A stretch of 64,000 nucleotides of DNA from Mycoplasmopsis agalactiae PG2 (GCF_000063605.1 NC_009497.1:1-64000), one strand, 5' to 3'. Positions 10,341-21,569 are shown, counted from the stretch's first letter. Translations and numbers: made by a program. The notes: generated by a model from the sequence alone, not told the origin.

Positions 10341-10360
10341 CCATAAAATAGGCATTTTGG
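10341..10360 (+). repeat. Variant copy of the dispersed motif
   Basis: CCATAAAATAGGCATTTTGG, in the divergent region between the sirtuin operon and the membrane protein gene. It is close to the copies near 18024 and 56197 (TATAAAACAGxCATTxTGG). Confidence 0.4.
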
Positions 10361-10439
10361 AAATTTATACATATTTAAAAAACCAATATATAGAAAAAAA
10401 GGCAAAATAAATCATTAAAAACTTATTTTTATATAAATG

Positions 10440-10445
10440 TATAAT
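10440..10445 (+). promoter_or_regulatory. -10 box placed for a leaderless transcript
   Basis: TATAAT preceded by TG, ending 6 bases before the ATG at 10452. The earlier in-frame ATG at 10437 overlaps this box, so it is an unlikely start. Confidence 0.55.
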
Positions 10446-10451
10446 AGTGAT

Positions 10452-11258
10452 ATGGAAAACAGATTAATAGAAAATCAAAATAGCAGCCAAAATAACTTTA
10501 GAAGATTTGAGAACGCTTCATCTGTAGCAAGTAGAAAGAATGCTTTTCTAGGAGCTTCTGTTGGTTGGTTCTCTTATGCAACAGGAATAGCATTTATTAG
10601 TGCTATTGTGCTGTTATTACTCTTTCCTAAAGCACTAGATTACTTACAAAGAAATCCATTTATTGGGCTTGGTCTTGCATTAGGCCTTTTAGTGCTCATT
10701 TTTATCGAGTTTATTGTAGGCCCAAAAATGAACTTCTGGGCACAGTTAGTAATAATAACTTTAAGCATGATGCTGCTAGGAATTGTTCTTTTATCATTTG
10801 CACTTGTAGAATTATTAGGAACCTTTGCTACTGGCGCAAGTATTAAATACCCACCAGCCTTAGCCAAAACATTTGGAGTTATTCTGCTACCAATTGTTAT
10901 ATTATCAATAATTGCAACCTTAGCCTACTTTGATTTAATGAAAATAAAATTTGTGTATGCAATCATAATATTCTTAACCATTAGCTTCTTTTTCATCTTT
11001 ATATTAAGCGTCTTTATATTCAACTCATGAATTAATGCACTATTTCCATCAATAGGCTTTGCTTTAATGATTTCTTATATGGCATTTGACTGATGATTAA
11101 TTACTAGATACAATAAAGCATTTAACGCTACAGTAAGTAATGACTCGACCAAAAAAGAGTTCATGAAGCTAACAATATACTTTGGATTTAAATTAGCATA
11201 CGACTATATATATGCACTTGTATATCTAATAAGATTAGTAAGATTAGCTAAAAATTAA
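10452..11258 (+). CDS. Bax-inhibitor-1-like multi-pass membrane protein
   Basis: A 268-residue protein with a polar N-terminal 45 residues and then about seven hydrophobic segments, arranged as in the BI-1/YbhL (UPF0005) family. A conserved-looking segment near the end reads MAFDWWLITRYN, where the family has an acidic residue in the last membrane region. TGA codons near 11028-11096 are Trp; the stop is TAA 11256-11258. Family proteins are linked to calcium leak and membrane stress, but function here is inferred. It is transcribed away from the sirtuin operon and ends at a bidirectional terminator. Confidence 0.7.
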
Positions 11259-11263
11259 TATAC

Positions 11264-11293
11264 AAAAACCAGGCAGCAAGCCTGGTTTTTTTA
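11264..11293. terminator. Bidirectional terminator
   Basis: AAAAACCAGGC (11264-11274), loop AGCAA, GCCTGGTTTTT (11280-11290) and further T. It separates the convergent membrane protein and P48 genes. Confidence 0.85.
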
Positions 11294-11305
11294 TGTTGAT
11301 TAAGG

Positions 11306-12703
11306 TTATTTTCTTGTTTCAGAAGCCAATCAGTCAACCATTTTTTGGAATTGACCACCAGGATCAGAAGGGAATTTAGCTCCTAATGCTTTTTTAGCTG
11401 TTTCCATTTGATCTTTTAAAGATTTTTGAATCTCTGTCTTCTTTTGTACATAGTATGCGGTTGCATCTTTTAATGCTTTGTTAGCTATTTCATCATTTTT
11501 ATCATCTAATAATCCTGATGTTGCAACGCCTACATATTGTTTGTCTTCAGTATCACCATAGCCAAAGACTGTTGGAGTACCATTCTTCTTACCAATTTCA
11601 AATCCTGGTTGAAGGTCTAGTTGGTTTTCACCTTTGCTATATAAGTCAGCTAAAATATTGTAAACTGCTTGACCTATTAATTTCATAACTGATGTAAAGA
11701 TTCTGTGACCTTTTAATGCATTCTTTTGGTCAGCATCAACACCAATGATGAATTTATCTTTATCAGCTAATTTTTTAATTTCTTTTGCTGTGTCAGTTGA
11801 CAATGAACCAGCAACAGGGTAAGAAGCTGTAGCTTTAACCACAGAGTTAATAGCTGTAGTAGCTTGAGGTGTTCCTGAAGTAAATAAAGTATTTAGCTCA
11901 ATAGTTTCATTTAATGACTTAGTCTTAGCCTCTGGGTGTTCTTTATTTCAGTCAATAATACCTTGGAAAGTACCAGCTATAAAGTCAGAAACTGCTGGTC
12001 AAGGAATACCACCAAATGCACCAATTGTACGTTTTTCAGGTTGGTCTTTATAAACTTGTGAGAAGTAATCTGCAAGTGCACGTCCAGCTATATATGCAGC
12101 TTGTTTAGTGTCAAAGATAACTGGAACTAAGTGTCCTTCACCTATTTTTTTAATAAATGTTTTAACATTTGCATCATCCTCTGTGAAAAGATTAAAGTCA
12201 ACAGTAATAAAGATAATGTTATTATCTTTAATTTTCTTGATGTAGTTTTCATCTAAACCAACAAGTGAAGCTTGGTGTGTAAATCCACAAAGAACAATGT
12301 ATCTGAAGCCACTGTCAATAGCGTTTTTGTAAGCTTCAAGTAATTGACCTTTTTTAGGTTCATAAACTTTGTTTCTTAAATTTTTGTTGCCGCTAACTTG
12401 AGCTTTGTCTAAGCCTAGTTCGTAAGAAACTTTATGAACTGCTTCTCATCCTGATTGGTTAAATGATTCATCATGGACAGAACCTTCATCAGTTATAAAG
12501 GTTGCTTTAGGTGCATTTTCAACAGTTAAGCCTTCTCTTAGTTTAAGCCCTTTACGAGAAGTAATGTGTGCAAGTGTTGAAATAGTTTTTACACCATCAA
12601 CTTCTGTTTCTTTAAAGTACTTGTCACCACAAGATGCAGCTACCAATGGTACTGATAAAACAGGAGCAGCCCCTAAAAATAGATAGAATTTATTTTTCTT
12701 CAT
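11306..12703 (-). CDS. p48: P48-like BMP-family substrate-binding lipoprotein
   Basis: Surface lipoprotein of 465 residues. The signal peptide MKKNKFYLFLGAAPVLSVPL ends in the lipobox VAASC with C25. The mature part is a BMP/Med-type binding protein, the class that feeds nucleosides or sugars to RbsA-like ABC transporters; segments such as VVKATASYPVAGSLS and KFIIGVDADQ fit the ligand-binding fold. Internal TGA codons (for example 12446-12448 and 11330-11332) are Trp. It corresponds to the immunodominant P48 lipoprotein described in M. agalactiae and M. bovis. The transporter genes start about 700 bases away on the opposite strand, so they form a divergent functional unit. Confidence 0.88.
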
Positions 12704-12824
12704 TTTGATCCCTAATTCAAATATATAAAGTTCAAAAATTAAATTTCCTAGTTTAGTTTTTAAACCATATATATTATATTAAATTTAATATTTACCTATA
12801 GCAGTGTGAAACAGGCAAATTAAA

Positions 12825-13274
12825 CTAATGAAATAGTAAAACCGACTCTATAACTTTCCTCTCATTTTTAGTTATTTTCATTGCTTTACCATTAAACATA
12901 TTAAATACTAAAATACCTATAAATAAGTTAAATGTGATCGATAAGTTGCCTGGATGATATTTACTTCAAATATTTTCCCCGGGCTTTTTGTTCATTAATA
13001 AATTCATTCATTTACTTGATGCTAAAAGTGTGCAAAATGGGCCAATTAAAAACACAAGCAGTAAAAAACTCAGTGATGCTACTACACCAAAAGTAATAAG
13101 CAAAGTTTTTTGCTTAGAATAAACTAGGGAAAACATAATCATAAAAAAAGTTAAAAGAGCTAGAAAGCCTAGAAAAAATATTATAAGAATTCTAAATTTT
13201 TTATTTTGATCATACGAAGCTAGTTTTTCTAATTTTTTGATCTCAATATTCATTAACTTTATATTTTTATTCAT
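12825..13274 (-). CDS. Hypothetical membrane protein upstream of p48
   Basis: A 149-residue protein without a family I recognise. Charged N-terminal 27 residues with a Lys/Glu-rich helix, then two strong membrane segments at about 28-50 and 57-79, a hydrophilic stretch, and a weaker hydrophobic segment at about 120-131 followed by a basic tail. AAGGGAA stands before the ATG. TGA at 13008-13010 is Trp and extends the protein beyond the first 88 residues. It ends 121 bases before p48 on the same strand, so co-expression is possible. Confidence 0.6.
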
Positions 13275-13398
13275 AAATTCCCTTACTAATTACTGAATTT
13301 AGCATTCCAAAGGCTATCATCAATAAACATTTATATATAATTAAATTGTATTTACTTAAATATATTTTATACAAGAAAGATACAAGAAAGGGGGTTTT

Positions 13399-15003
13399 AT
13401 GGAGCATGAATATGCCGTTGAATTTGAGCATGTTACTAAAGACTTTGTTGGTATAAGAGCTAACGATGATGTTACTTTCAAAGTTAAAAAAGGCTCAATT
13501 CACGCGCTTATTGGTGAAAATGGTGCTGGCAAAAGTACGCTAACATCAATTTTGTTTGGCTTATATGAACCAACTGAAGGGTCAGTCAAAATTAATGGTA
13601 AATCAGTAATTGTTAAGAATCCTAACCAAGCTAATGAAATAGGTATTGGTATGGTTCACCAACATTTTAAATTAGTTGCAGCTTATACTAATTTACAAAA
13701 TGTGATTATGGGTTCAGAGTTTACTTACAACTATTCAATGGGCACCTTGGATCTTAAGTTAGCTAAAGCTAAAATTAAAAGCATTCAAGAGCTATATGAT
13801 TTACACTTTAATCTAAACCAAAAAACATCTAAAGCAACTGTGGCAACTCAACAAAAAGTTGAGATTATGAAGATGCTTTATCGTGATGCTGAAATTTTGA
13901 TTTTTGATGAACCTACAGCTGTTTTAACAGACCAAGAAATTCAAGGTTTACTTAAAACAATGCAAGTGTTTAAGGAAAACGGCAAAACCATCATTTTTAT
14001 TTCCCATAAACTCAACGAAGTTAAGCAAGTTGCAGATGAAGCAACTGTTTTAAGAAAAGGAAAGGTTATTGGAACATATGATGTGTCCAAGACGTCTATT
14101 CCACAGTTAGCTGAGGCTATGGTTGGTCAAAAAGTTGTTGAAACAAAAAATACTGCATTATTTGACAGTTATGATAAACCGGAGCTTATCTCATTTGAAA
14201 ATGTTTCAACTAAGAAAACTAGAGATTCAGTTTCTTTAAAAGATGTGTCATTTAAAGTTCACCCAGGCGAAATTTTGGCAATAGCTGGTGTTGAGGGCAA
14301 TGGTCAAGAAACATTAGAATATGTTTTAGCGGGCTTAGTTAAACCTACACATGGTGAAATTAAAATTAAAAATCCTGATTTTGATTCAAGTAATCCAAAA
14401 TCAATTAATGAATTTAATATTACCAACTGAAGCGTTGATAAAAAGAACAGAGCAGCCAAAATTAACATTGTGCCAGGTGATAGACACAAGCACGGACTAG
14501 TTTTAGACTTTAGTATCAGAGATAACTCTATTTTAAGATTGCTAAATGATAAAACTTATGCACCATTTGGTTTTATTAAAGCCAACAAAAAAGAAGAATT
14601 GTTCCAAAATGTTGTTGCTAACTTTGATGTTAGAGGTACTAACCACGGTAATTCCTTGGCTAGATCGCTTTCTGGTGGTAACCAACAAAAAGCAATTGTT
14701 GGTAGAGAAATGAGCACTGATCATAATCTACTTGTGATAGTACAGCCAACCAGAGGACTTGACGTTGGAGCAATTGACTTAATCCATAAGAAAATTCTCT
14801 TAGAAAAACAGGCAGGCAAAGCTATATTATTAATTTCATATGAGCTTGATGAAATTTTAGCTTTAGCCGACACAATTGCCGTTATTAATGATGGCAGAAT
14901 ATTAGATCTTAAACCTGCAGCACAATTTAATAGAACAGAAATCGGTTTATTAATGGCTGCATCAAACAAGGATGATGAAACAGAAGGAGAGGGCAATGAA
15001 TAA
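13399..15003 (+). CDS. Nucleoside/simple-sugar ABC transporter, ATP-binding protein (duplicated NBD)
   Basis: RbsA/NupA-type ATPase of 534 residues with two fused nucleotide-binding domains. Domain 1 has Walker A GENGAGKST (39-47) and Walker B ILIFDEPTAVLT. Domain 2 starts near residue 270 with the degenerate Walker A GVEGNGQE and signature LSGGNQQK, which is normal for this family. AAGGGGG precedes the ATG. TGA at 14428-14430 is Trp. It overlaps the first permease gene by 8 bases. Together with P48 and the two permeases it makes a complete BMP-type importer, most likely for nucleosides, which mollicutes cannot synthesise de novo. Confidence 0.92.
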
Positions 15004-16984
15004 GAGTGCTGAAAAACAACAAAACCCTGTTTTATCATTCTTTAGAAATTTCTGAAGCAAGGTTAAAAAAGGTGTAAACGCCGATAGTGCTGTTTCTACA
15101 AGAAGAAAGGCATATAACTCAATTTGATCAGTTGTATTTGGAATTTTTGTCTCAAGCATTGTGCTTTTAGTATTTTTCCAAACCAATCCATTTGAGTTTT
15201 TTGCCCAAGTTTTCAATGCAACAGCAACTAAAGGAAACATTGACTGAGTTTATATATTTATTATTTACTCACTGGCATCAATTGGTGTCGGATTCTCCTT
15301 TAAAACAGGGCTATTCAACATTGGGGTTGCTGGACAAATGTCACTTTCAGGCGTTATTTGTTTAGCATTAATTAACCAAAGCAATGTAATTGAAAGTAAT
15401 GGTGCTATTAAAAACCAAGGGTTAGTGTTCTTAATAATGCTGCTTTCAATTGTTATAGGATTTTTATATGCTGCAATAGCTGGATTATGTAAAGCATTTT
15501 TCAACATTCACGAAGTTGTTTCAACTATTTTGCTTAACTGAGTGGCTGTTTATATTGGTAGTTTTATATTTGGTTCTAAATCACCATTTAACAACAGCTT
15601 TGTGTTTAAAAACGCATCAACTGGTTCAGCCCCTATTAACATTTCAGGTGGATTTTTTGACAAAAGTTCATTCTGAATTTTTGGAATAGTACTAGTAGCA
15701 TTTGTTTCATTAACTTTATATATGATTTTTGCATTTACCTCTTTAGGTTACAAAATCAAAATGAACGGACTTAATAAAGACGCTAGTTCATATGCTGGTG
15801 TTAACCAAAAATTAACAACTGTTTTATCAATGGGCTTTTCTGGCGCATTAGCTGGACTTGCTGGATTTATCCACTTTGTCTTTAAAGCTAAGCAGTATGA
15901 TGTAATTACGCTTTCCAGTCCGCTGCCACTAGGTTTTGACACGATAGCTATATCATTAATTGGTATTAACTCGCCAATAGGAATTCTTTTCTCATCTGTT
16001 TTCTACACGATGCTAGAGTTTTCTAGAATTGAATTGATTAGTTTTTACTCAACAAGCGGTGTTAAAGAAGGTGGTATTGATCTAGTTGTTGGTGTTATTA
16101 TATTCACAACAGCACTTGCCTTAATGTTTACTAATTTTAGGCCTATTCGGAAATTTAGGTTATGAATTTCCTTGCTGACTCAAAAAGAGTACAAAGGGCA
16201 TTATCAAACCTATAAAGAAAAAGTTAAAGCAGTTAAAGAAAACACTAAATTACTTCTTATTGAAGCTCATAAAGTGTATACAGAAAATAAACTAAAATAC
16301 AAAGAAATTAAGAGCAAAATTAGAGAGATAGAAAATGAAGCTTTAATTAAAATTAAACAAGGAACTGACAAAAAGCTAGATAAGAAACTATCAAACAACG
16401 AGATAGAGAAAATTTTCCAAAAGTTAGCTAAAGATAAAGTTGTACTTAATCAAGAATTAACAAGATATGGTTACTTTGACATTAAAGACATCAAGAATCT
16501 TAAAAACGTTAAGCTAACTCAATTGAAAATTGAACTTAAAAAGATACAAGAAGAATTGTTAGATAATTATTTATTTATTGAATTAAGATTAATTTTTGCT
16601 CAAGGATCATATGACCAAAAGCACTATAAAATAGTCAAAGAACATAATTTAGAGCAATTCAAAAACGAGCTATTTTATCTATATGAAGATAAAAAACAAA
16701 TGATTAAGGATCTTAACAAACAACTAAAAAGTGCTCAAGTACAAAATGATGCTGAATTAGTTAATAAATTAACTGCTGAGCTAGCAAAGTCGCAAGAAGA
16801 ACTTGCTCAAATTAAAACCAGTTATGCTGCTTACAAAAAAGACTTATTAGCTTCATATAAAGGTATTGAAGTTAAAAACGATTCTGGTGATGAAAATTCA
16901 AGCATCAGCATAAATCAAGACTTGTTCCATCAATATAAAGAAAAAATTAAAGCAATAGAAGCTGTAGTAACAGGAGGTAATTAA
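14996..16984 (+). CDS. BMP-type ABC transporter permease 1 with long C-terminal coiled-coil extension
   Basis: A 662-residue protein. Residues about 1-390 form the membrane permease (BPD_transp_2 type), with KTGLFNIGVAGQMSLSG and AGLAGFIHFVFKAKQ. At TGA 16163-16165, read as Trp, the frame continues without a break into about 270 highly charged residues of predicted coiled coil rich in Lys, Glu and Gln, ending IEAVVTGGN. No start or ribosome site separates the two parts, so this is one polypeptide. Relatives of this permease end near residue 390, so the tail is unusual. It probably faces the cytoplasm, next to the ATPase. Confidence 0.85.
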
Positions 16985-17961
16985 TGGAAAGTATAGCATT
17001 TATAACTAACGAAACATTATTCTTCGCCTGTGTTCTTGGACTAGCAGCTATTGCCGGAATATTTGCTGAAAGATCAGGAACAGTTAATATTGCAATCGAA
17101 GGTACAATGTCAGTCGGCGCACTTGGATACTGTATTACTTCAGCCCTTTTTACAAGTGGCGGAAGAATTAGTGGTCTTAATTTAGATGTGCCCGGTCTTG
17201 AGATAATCTCACTTATATTTGCTGCTTTATTTGGCTCACTATTTTCACTATTGCTAGGTTTAGCAACAATAAAACTAAAAGCTGAACACACAATTACTGG
17301 TGTTGCGTTGAACCTTTTATCAGTTGGTATTTGTGCTGCTATCATGAACCCTTCTCTTTTAGGTAATGCTCACAAACAAATTGATCATACTGTTAAAGAA
17401 CTTGCATTAAGCACTAACTACAACAATTTTGGAAACATTTTAAGCTTTAAATTATTCTTACTAATTGCTGTTGTAGTTATTTCATGGTTTGCTTTAAACA
17501 AAACAAAATGAGGTTTACGTTTCAAAGCAGTTGGTGAAAATCCACAAGCTGTTGACGTAGCCGGTATTAATGTTTACAAATACAAATGAACAGGAATTGT
17601 TATTTCTGGATGTATAGCAGGAATGGCAGGGGGTGTATTTGCCCAAAAATTACCATTTACTGGTCAAACTAACGGTTTTGGTTTCCTTGCCTTAGCAATT
17701 ATGATTATGTCTCACTGAAATGTCTTAATTGTTCCTGTTTGTGCCTTATTCTTTGGATTCTTCCAACAAATGGGTGCATGATTACTTAGTGTTGAATTCG
17801 ACAAGGTTGTTACTGTTGAAACAAAAGACAAAGTACAAAAATTTGGTGAACTAATCAAAGCTATTCCATATGTTCTTACACTTATTTCGATTATGGCCTT
17901 TAGTGGTCTGGCTCCTGGCCCAGCTGCTTCTGGTATAAATTATGATAAGTCTAAGAGATAA
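16984..17961 (+). CDS. BMP-type ABC transporter permease 2
   Basis: A 325-residue multi-pass permease of the same family as permease 1, forming the heterodimeric channel. Segments typical of these permeases are LAAIAGIFAERSGTVNIAIEG and AEHTITGVALNLLS. The ATG shares its A with the TAA of permease 1, indicating coupled translation. TGA at 17509-17511 and several later ones are Trp. The stop at 17959-17961 is followed by a strong terminator, so this is the last gene of the operon. Confidence 0.92.
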
Positions 17962-17977
17962 TTAACCGCAAATTATT

Positions 17978-18010
17978 ATCAGCTCAGAGAAAAAACTGAG
18001 CTGATTTTAT
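17978..18010 (+). terminator. Terminator of the ABC transporter operon
   Basis: ATCAGCTCAG (17978-17987), loop AGAAAAAA, CTGAGCTGAT (17996-18005), then T-rich sequence. The 10-bp stem is perfect. Confidence 0.85.
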
Positions 18011-18023
18011 TTAATCCTTGCAG

Positions 18024-18045
18024 TGCTATAAAACAGGCATTATGG
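18024..18045 (+). repeat. Copy of the dispersed CTATAAAACA motif
   Basis: GCTATAAAACAGGC followed by ATTATGG, after the ABC operon terminator and before a small ORF. One of the longest matches to the extended consensus. Confidence 0.5.
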
Positions 18046-18079
18046 ACTTTAAACAAAGATATTTAACAAGGGGGTAATT

Positions 18080-18187
18080 ATGCATTTTACAACTTATACA
18101 AAACAACCAAAAAACTTGTTTTACAGCGATATAAAACCAAAAATGAAAAAGTTTTTTTCTTTTTCTATACCGGTTCTGATACTTTAA
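18080..18187 (+). CDS. Small ORF with strong ribosome binding site (35 aa)
   Basis: AAGGGGG lies 6 bases before an ATG that opens 35 codons ending TAA 18185-18187: a polar basic N-terminal half (MHFTTYTKQPKNLFYSD) and a short hydrophobic end (FFSFSIPVLIL). The ribosome site is better than that of most genes here and resembles that of the ABC ATPase. It lies alone between a terminator and the kinase genes. It could be a small membrane peptide, a leader ORF or the remnant of a larger gene; sequence alone does not decide. Confidence 0.4.
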   Translation: MHFTTYTKQPKNLFYSDIKPKMKKFFSFSIPVLIL

Positions 18188-18257
18188 TTTTTTGGCTTTT
18201 TTAAGTACTTAAAATATGTAAAATAATTATGTTTTTTAAAATTACAAGGAGAATGAT

Positions 18258-18920
18258 ATGCTAATAGGAATAAGCGGAATGATAAGCAGTGGCAAAAGCA
18301 CACTAACAGCAAAATTACACAAGCATTTTAATACTTCATTAATGCTTAAAGAATATGATGAAGATAGCGAAGTGTTTAATACTTTTTTAAAATGACTATA
18401 TGAAAAACAACCGAACTTAACTATTGGCTTTCAATCATATGTTGTGGAAAACCACACAACTAAATTAAGCGAATTAATCGATGAGTTTAACAAGCTAAAT
18501 AAAAATTGACAAACAGATCATATATTTTTAGATCGTTTTAGCATTGAGCACTACATATTTGCAAATGTAAATTTAAGACCTAAGGGTCAAAATTACTTAG
18601 ACGGATATGATGCCTTGTTTACTCACTTAATTACTAAAGATGAAACCCCTGATATTGCCATATATTTAGATATGAGTTGAGAAACGTTCCTTAAAAGAAT
18701 TTTTGAACGTGGAAGACAAGTTGAAATAGACAATTTTTATGCCAATGAAGAATATTTCAAGACTTTGTATAATTTATACAAAGACTTGTTCATCAAGCAA
18801 GCTGAAAAGTTTAAGCTAGAGTACAAAATCATTGAAACCGATAATCTCACTGAAGATGAAGTGTTTGAAAAAGCTTTAGAAATTATTGCAAATCACAAAA
18901 GTACTTTCAGAAGGGGTTAG
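18258..18920 (+). CDS. Deoxynucleoside kinase, first of a tandem pair
   Basis: Phosphorylates deoxynucleosides in the salvage pathway. It has 220 residues, P-loop GMISSGKST (7-15), the DRFSIEHYIF segment of the dCK/dGK family (about residues 92-101) and an Arg-rich lid FERGRQVEIDN. TGA codons at several places are Trp. AAGGAG stands 8 bases before the chosen ATG; another ATG 5 bases upstream is out of frame. It ends one base before the second kinase. Together with the upstream nucleoside importer it makes a coherent salvage route. Specificity (dA, dG or dC) cannot be read from sequence. Confidence 0.9.
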
Positions 18921-18921
18921 G

Positions 18922-19575
18922 ATGATAATCGGCATAAGCGGAATGATAAGTAGTGGCAAGAGCACACTTGTTAAAAAACTCAGCAATTATTATCCAAATT
19001 CAGCATACATTGAAGAATTTAGTGAGAATGATCCAGTTTTTAACACTTTTCTAAGATGATGTTATGAAAAGCAACCTAATACTGATATTGCTTTCCAATC
19101 ATTTTTGGTTGAATCATTAACTGATTCATTTCATGAGCAAAAAGAAAAATTTCAAAAGACAAATAGCAACCAAAATGGTCATATGTTTTTAGACAGATTC
19201 ATTTTAGAGCACTACATTTTTGCTGCGGCAACTTTGAGCAAGAAGAAAAATAAGTATTTTGAAGCTTTTGATAAGTTATTCAGTCACATATATGATTCTA
19301 ACTGCAACCCTGACTTTGCTCTTTTTATTGATATAAATTGAGAAACATTTAAATCAAGAATTTTTCAAAGAGGCAGGAAAGTTGAAATAGATAATTTTAA
19401 TGAAAATGAAGAGTACTTTAAATATTTACATAAAATTTATAAAGAAACATTCATTGATTTAGCCGCAAAATACAACATTCCATATGAAATAATTGATTCA
19501 AATGATAAGTCTGATACTGATGTATTTATTGAAGCAGTGTCAAAAATTGAGAAACATATTAAAGAAGCAAAATAA
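18922..19575 (+). CDS. Deoxynucleoside kinase, second of a tandem pair
   Basis: A 217-residue paralogue of the preceding kinase, clearly a tandem duplication: MIIGISGMISSGKST at the start, LDRFILEHYIF, then RIFQRGRKVEIDNF for the lid. In some Lactobacillus species similar tandem kinases act as heterodimers with different specificities, so complementary specificity is possible here. The ribosome site AGAAGGGG overlaps the end of the first kinase. TGA at 19339-19341 is Trp. The stop TAA 19573-19575 lies at the base of a terminator. Confidence 0.9.
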
Positions 19576-19604
19576 AATCAGGCAGCTAGTCCTGATTTTC
19601 TTAT
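19574..19604. terminator. Terminator after the kinase pair
   Basis: AAAATCAGG (19574-19582), loop CAGCTAGT, CCTGATTTT (19591-19599), followed by T-rich sequence. The hairpin would also work for the convergent minus-strand gene. Confidence 0.75.
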
Positions 19605-19605
19605 A

Positions 19606-19619
19606 AGCCTATAAAACAA
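19606..19619 (+). repeat. Copy of the dispersed CTATAAAACA motif
   Basis: AGCCTATAAAACAA, directly downstream of the terminator and 10 bases before the end of the convergent pseudogene. Confidence 0.5.
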
Positions 19620-19628
19620 GATCATAAG

Positions 19629-21546
19629 TTAGTTTTTGTTTACTATTTCTTGTATGTATGAAACATCAAACAACTTGCTGTAGTCGTTTGAGCCATCAGA
19701 ATTTTTTGGAAATTCTATATCTGGATCTACTCCATATTCATAGCTTTCAAAGTTTTTATTAGCAAAAACGTTATTACTGCTTAAAACTGCAATATTGCCT
19801 GTTGGCAAGACAGACATTTTTAAATAAGAAGCTCCGCCCTGTGTTTTATAACCTATTATTTTTGCTAAATTGTTGTCCTTAACAATACCTGCAAATAAGT
19901 TTCCTGATGAATAAGTTACTGGCGAAGTTAAAAGATAAAATTTAAAATCCTTTTTATTTGTTTTTGACTTAACTTTCATTCCATTTTTTGAGCCTGATTG
20001 AGGGTTTATTAGATTGTAGCTAAACTCTTTGTCAGTTATAAAACCTAACAATTCATAAACTGCATAAAGCGAGCCACCTAGCATATTAGAAAAATCTAAT
20101 AAAATATTTTTTACATCTTTTGATTTATGTTCCTCGAACACAGACTCCAAAACACTTGTTATGCCATCAATTAGAGCATCAAAACGCACAATCAACGTTT
20201 TACTATCCGGAGTTAAAGTCGTTTTAACAAAGTTATTGTCATTTCTTGGAGACATTTTTTGAAAACTAAAATAAAGCTTTCAATATTCCTTAATTCGTTT
20301 GGTATCATCAAAACTGTTATTTAAATCATCATATTGCTTTTCATCCTGATTATATCCATTCATAAACAGTTTGGTATGTAAATCATCCAAGCCATTTATT
20401 ACTGAGTGGACTGTTTTATAGTGCTTTTCGTCATAATCCAACAAGCCTTATTTATATTTATTTAAGAAGTTTAAAAACCAATTAGGGTCTTTATTTTTTA
20501 TGCCATAAAAATTATCCAGAAGAAAGTGAAAGAATTGAAATTGATATTCCTTTAAGTCTTCACTTATTACTTTTTTATTTAAGTTAGTGCTGCTTAGCAT
20601 TTGTCTATAGTCAAGATTTTCGGGATTATGTAATTCATAAAAATTAAAAAATAAGCACTTTATCATTATTAAAATAAAACTGATTTACAGATTCACTTAA
20701 TAGAACTTGATTTATGACATTAAAAGGAATTAAAATTTTACCTTCATGTTTTATCATTTCAAGTCCATATTTTCTAAAATCAATAACAACTGGCTTATCC
20801 TCACTGATTTTTTCATCTTTAATTTCAAATAGCAAGCTTTGTTGATGCTCTCTTGGTAATATCGAGTTTAAAAACTCATAGCTAGATAAAACTATTTGTT
20901 GATTTTGATAATCAAACTTAAGTGCATAGTTTTGTTCAAATGAATTATTGCCATTTGATGAATTAAACTTATTTATAGAGTTAATGGTAAAAGTATCATT
21001 ATCATAGAAAGAGCTAATTTTCTTTTGCAAATCATATGATTTAGATTGATAACTTACATCATAGTAATTTTGTTCAAATTCAAGAATACCATCAGAGATT
21101 TTTAAAAAATCATTAACAGAAATGTAATTTATATCATTCAACTCATAAAAATCTACACTGTTAGTGGCAGGGAGAATAGTTTTAGTTATAGAGCTTAACC
21201 TATATGTTGACTTAGTAAAGTTAGGTATATATTTTAGATAAATATTCAGATCTGAATCAGCAATATAATCATTTGGAATTGGTGATTTAAAATCTTTATC
21301 AAAAAAATAACCAGCAAATTTATATCCTGGCTTTTGAATAGTTTCAAAATCAATAGCTGAATTGGTTTTCACTTCAATTTTCTTAACAGGTTTATTATCT
21401 ACAAAGTAAGTGATATTTGTATGTTTAGTTAGTTGGGTACTTTCATTATTAATAATTTTATTCACATGGGAACTGTTCTGAACATTACATCCAACTATTG
21501 GCAAAGATAATGATAGAGAAGTCAACAAGCCAATATACTTTTTCAT
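19629..21546 (-). pseudogene. S41-peptidase-like lipoprotein, broken
   Basis: The gene begins with a clear lipoprotein signal, MKKYIGLLTSLSLSLPIVGC, and AAGGAG before the ATG. The first 300 residues stop at TAA 20644-20646. The protein continues in another frame after a T6 run, as NPENLDYRQM and so on, then meets a TAA at 20448-20450. After that the same frame gives the S41 catalytic region: DLHTKLFMNGY, LLDFSNMLGGSLYAV and TSPVTYSSGNLFAG with the expected Ser. At least two lesions, one frameshift and one nonsense, therefore separate the signal peptide from the protease domain. The TAA may be a former TGA Trp codon. Confidence 0.75.
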
Positions 21547-21554
21547 TTTTCTCC

Positions 21555-21569
21555 TTGTTTTATAGTGTT
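21555..21569 (-). repeat. Copy of the dispersed CTATAAAACA motif
   Basis: On the minus strand it reads AACACTATAAAACAA and is followed directly by GGAGAAAAATG, the ribosome site and start of the S41-like lipoprotein. Here the motif sits in the 5' leader. Confidence 0.5.

Noticed and set aside
10437-10451. Upstream ATG for the Bax-inhibitor-like gene
   Set aside because: It overlaps the TATAAT box, so it would lie upstream of the likely transcription start; ATG 10452 fits better.
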